Shown here in pieces: positions 60,781 through 64,000 of a stretch of DNA of 64,000 bases. The position numbers were made by a program, and so were the translations under genes. The notes below the pieces were generated by a model. It made no database searches. It saw nothing but the letters and a program-made list of their open reading frames with translations, and was not told where the DNA came from. Source of the stretch: Hyperoodon ampullatus (Eukaryota; Chordata; Mammalia; Artiodactyla; Ziphiidae); NCBI GenBank assembly GCA_949752795.1, contig CATKHW010000394.1, positions 1-64,000 on the forward strand. Direction: 5' to 3'. Within the stretch, counting starts at the first letter, position 1. Each line of letters begins with the position of its first letter.

Positions 60781-63067
60781 TTCAAAGTTCAGGAAATTAC
60801 TAGTTTTAACATCTTCAGCACCATGGACTAATAGGTCAGAGACAACCTTTCGAGTCACTTTTGAAAGCATTCAGATTTAGACATGCAAAGAGTTTTCCAG
60901 ATACTAGGATGAGTATGATTTTAACAGAGCCTTCCTTGACTGTCTCTTTCCCTTTTAAATTTCTGTTGATCTACATTTTGTGGTAACAGAGATGTTAGCT
61001 GACTCTGAATGTTAGTTACCCAAATGGGAAATGGTGAGAATGAACAACACTAATTTGCTTCTAATGCCCACCTAAACTAGATTCTTCACAACAGGGAGTT
61101 AAGAGAGATGGGACCTGGACCCAACCTGAGTCCATTCTGAGTACCTCTCACAATACAGACATAGGAGGGATGGACACCACCAGTCCTTGGTTTTGCCCAT
61201 CCTAACCAGAATAGATCTCTGTAATAGGACACTTGGGGAGACAGATGCTGCCCCTTGCACAAATGTCACAGCCTCCCACTGTTCTTACTAGGTATCTATA
61301 GATTTTATAAAATAAATGCTTTGCACTTGTTATATCCTCTTTGGCCAATTTCTAGAACTTTAAATGATCATCTTAGATAGTTGTGACCACGTTAATTGAT
61401 GTTTTTTGGGGGAACAGGATTCACTCACCACACTCATCTTTACAGATATCCTACATCCATGATAGGGGATTTGAGGAAAGAGATGGAAATATGGATTTGT
61501 CAAAGAGGGTAATAAGAGAAATTCCAGGGATGCATAACTGGACAAGACCTGAGCCATAAAGCAGAGTTTGAATTTGGAGACTATGAAATTTTGGTGAAAC
61601 AATTTCAGAGATAATAGATTTGATTTTCTAGGAGTGACCAATGTTTTGCGTGGAAGGATGCATCTGTAGGATAGATAGATTAACCTTTAATTAGAAAGAA
61701 CGTAGATCTATCAGAAAAAACTTCATGAAAAGAAAATGGTTGGGGAGTGTAAATATAAACAAATTAATGAACCAAGGTAATAACTTTTATAAGAAAGAAC
61801 ATAAATAAGAAGGATGTTGAAACACCAAGAGGGAATAAACTTGTGAAGATATTTGTGATCTCTGAAATCTCAGTGTAATTATTTTGGAGGAATCCCAGTT
61901 TGTCTTCAGAGGTTTTCCAGAAGTAGAGTGATTTTCGGTTAATGAAAAATCTTACATGTCCTTCAGAGTGAGCAACTACTCTTGTTGTTTAAGACATGTC
62001 ATTGTACATGAAATCATCAAACAGTTATACTTGACAAATTTTGTTGGAATGATTTTCCATAGATATTAAATCATCCAAGGGCTCTAATGACCACAATTTC
62101 CTTCTCTGCACAGCTCTACCATTTCCTTAGATCACATCATTTCTTCCCTCTGTCAAATCTCCCACCTGTAACACCAAATCACTGTGTACTATGATCAGGC
62201 AATTTGCAGGAAAGGAGTGTGGTATGTTGTCAATTGTCAACTTTGCATGTCAGTCACTCACTTTGAAGGTTTCCTCTGCATCGCATTACAGAGAAGAGCC
62301 CAGAAACTTTGTTTACCAGGTCCCTCTTCATTCTATGGTTTCAGGTTATGGTTTGCCACTGAGAGTAACTCACAAAATATTTGAAAGTTGGGAAGAGGAA
62401 AAGCTATTTTTCTTGAGATGTCACAGAACTAGCACAGAGGTTTCTCAGTCTTCTTTGTGAGCACTCTTTTTCTGACACATATTAAGGTAGTAGTGGGATT
62501 TTCCCAACAAATTTTGGGCAGCTGCTTGAGTGTTTCACAATGTAGTCATCAATGAATATTTCCCTCCTTGACCTTCAGTCTCCCAGCTCTTTACAGATTT
62601 TTGTAAGTCCAACATTAGATGTATGTTCAGCTCCTTCATTTCTGTAGTGCTTAGTATGGCTCTGTGTTCCTGGCAAGTCCCAGATTGATTCAGGGGATAC
62701 TTACTGGCAGGGTGGTTGTATCAATATATGTGTCTCATGTTAGCTTAGTTATTTCAAATTGGTAGACTTGTTACTTTGAAAGAGCAGGAAATATGACTGT
62801 CAAAAATGATTAGAGTTATATTTTCAGCCTCTACCTAATTTTTAATTAAAACAAACAACCAAAACCATTTAAAAAAAGTACTTATTTGTTCAAGCTTGGT
62901 CATGTGGAGTACATGCAAGATTCCAGTAAAGCTAAATAATGATGAGCATAGACTCAATTTCCTAAAAGAAGGAAATCCTCCCAATAGAAGATAGATAGAC
63001 AAAGAAATACATGGTCATTTTAAAACAACATACTTTTCTCTTAAGTAACACAATTGAGAGGCAAAAA
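60781..63067. other. Anonymous segment
   Basis: 60781-61370 may be ancient L1 5' UTR. 61371-63067 shows no recognisable repeat or gene. Two overlapping plus-strand frames at 62184-62460 (66 and 89 codons) have no known domain. Confidence 0.4.
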
Positions 63068-63763
63068 TAGTGGTTAAGAGTACACACTCTATAACCAGAT
63101 GAACTAAGTTTGATTTTTGTCTTCATACTATACTGCCAGTTTTTTAACCTTTGTTAATTTCTTCATTTGTAAACCAGGGTAAATAATAGTATTTACCTCA
63201 TAGGTAAAAAATGAAAAGTATTTACAGGCATACCTCATTTTATCATAATTCGCTTAATTTACTTCACAGATATTGCAATTTTTGCAAATCGAGGGTTTGT
63301 GGGCAACTCTGAGTCCAGCAAGTCTATGGGTGCCGTTTTTCCAACAACATTTACTCACTTCATATCTCTGTGTCACATTTTAATAATTCTTGCAATATTT
63401 CAAAGTTTTAAATTATTATCTGTGATCAGTAATCTTTGATGTTACTATTGCAAAAAGATTACCACTCACTGCACTCTCAGATTATGGTTGGCATTTTTTA
63501 GCAATAAATTATTTTTTAATTTAAGCTATGTACATTGTTTAGACATAATGCTATTGCACATTTAATAGACTACACTATACTATAAACATAACTTTTATAT
63601 GCACTGGGAAATCAAAAAATTGATGTGACTGCTTTATTGCAACATTCGATTTATTGCAGTGGTCTAGAATCGAACCTGCAATATCTCCGAGGGATGCCTG
63701 TACATAGTGATGTACTGAAAATAACACTTGGGGCACAGTAAGAGCACAATAAGTTTTAGGCAA
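63068..63763 (+). repeat. MIR SINE split by a Tigger MITE (63068-63224 and 63701-63763)
   Basis: The left part has GTGGTTAAGAGTACACACTC, 'taaccagatgaactaagttt', 'aatttcttcatttgtaaacc' and 'tttacctcataggtaaaaaa', the MIR order. After the Tigger, 'aataacacttggggcacagt' and 'aagagcacaataagttttag' supply the missing MIR 3' part. The two halves join at the duplicated TA. Confidence 0.78.
63225..63700 (-). mobile_element. Complete Tigger/MER2-type MITE
   Basis: Terminal inverted repeats CAGGCATACCTC at the left and GAGGGATGCCTG (reverse complement CAGGCATCCCTC) at the right, flanked by TA at 63223-63224 and 63701-63702. Inside, 'aagtctatgggtgccgtttt' and 'tgcactgggaaatcaaaaaa' match the Tigger ends in reverse order to the 58104 copy. 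Length 476 bp, no transposase. The frame at 63575-63763 is an artefact. Confidence 0.9.
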
Positions 63764-64000
63764 AAACTAGAATTTTAGTTAATATCTTTTTCAATCCGCA
63801 ATCTAAAGTTTTCTTTAACTTACTCATGACAAATGCAATTATGAAACTATTGCAGTAACATGTGACCTTTTATGTTTTTTGGTGTTTTTCTTTTTTTTTT
63901 TTTTTGGAATGCTCAATACTTAGGGTAGATCTTGCTTTAGACGTTTAGAACAGATAATACATTCTAATTTATATGAAGAATACCAGGGTTTCCTGTGACA
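63764..64000. other. Anonymous right edge
   Basis: AT-rich with a T-run at 63891-63905; nothing recognised. Confidence 0.4.

Overview
This is a stretch of mammalian nuclear DNA with no host gene that I can recognise. Its short tRNA-Glu-derived SINEs (about 215 bp, near-identical copies at 5567, 18443, 19099 and 59992), one longer relative at 12371, and the L1 subfamilies point to Cetartiodactyla. The abundance of the short SINE form fits a whale or dolphin best; that is inference from repeat type. The window is AT-rich and dominated by LINE-1, with older MIR, L2-like, hAT (MER5A-like), Tigger (MER2-like) and mariner-MITE remnants between.

Layout. 1-6664: three sense-oriented L1 pieces head to tail, the first with an open ORF2 tail of 737 codons. 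6665-7548: spacer with a MIR. 7549-10386: antisense L1 carrying two nested L1 pieces and a mariner MITE. 10387-12370: mostly anonymous. 12371-14190: long SINE, then a truncated L1 with target-site duplication. 14198-17520: anonymous. 17525-24478: near full-length antisense L1 with two SINEs, a 165-bp foreign insert, an internal inverted block, a compound microsatellite, ORF1 and 5' UTR. 24479-31324: mostly anonymous, with two L1 3' ends and a 190-bp inverted repeat pair. 31325-38045: four successive antisense L1 segments. 38046-41527: anonymous with a MER5A-like element. 41528-50040: an old antisense L1 split by a full-length sense L1, itself carrying a short L1 insert. 50095-52085: MIR and two old L1 pieces. 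52999-54930: an L1 with a clear twin-priming 5' inversion. 54945-58103: the longest stretch without recognised repeats. 58104-64000: Tigger, old L1 segments with a SINE, anonymous DNA, and a MIR split by a complete Tigger MITE.

All substantial protein-coding potential is L1 ORF1/ORF2, almost all broken. Only the ORF2 tail at 1-2214 is intact within the window. I found no exon set, RNA gene, CRISPR array or bacterial-type system. The interest lies in the insertion history: nested L1s, repeated use of one ORF2 site, inversion products, clear target-site duplications, and two different L1 5' UTR types. I found no previously undescribed molecular system. Subfamily names come from recalled consensus patterns and should be confirmed with a repeat-library search.
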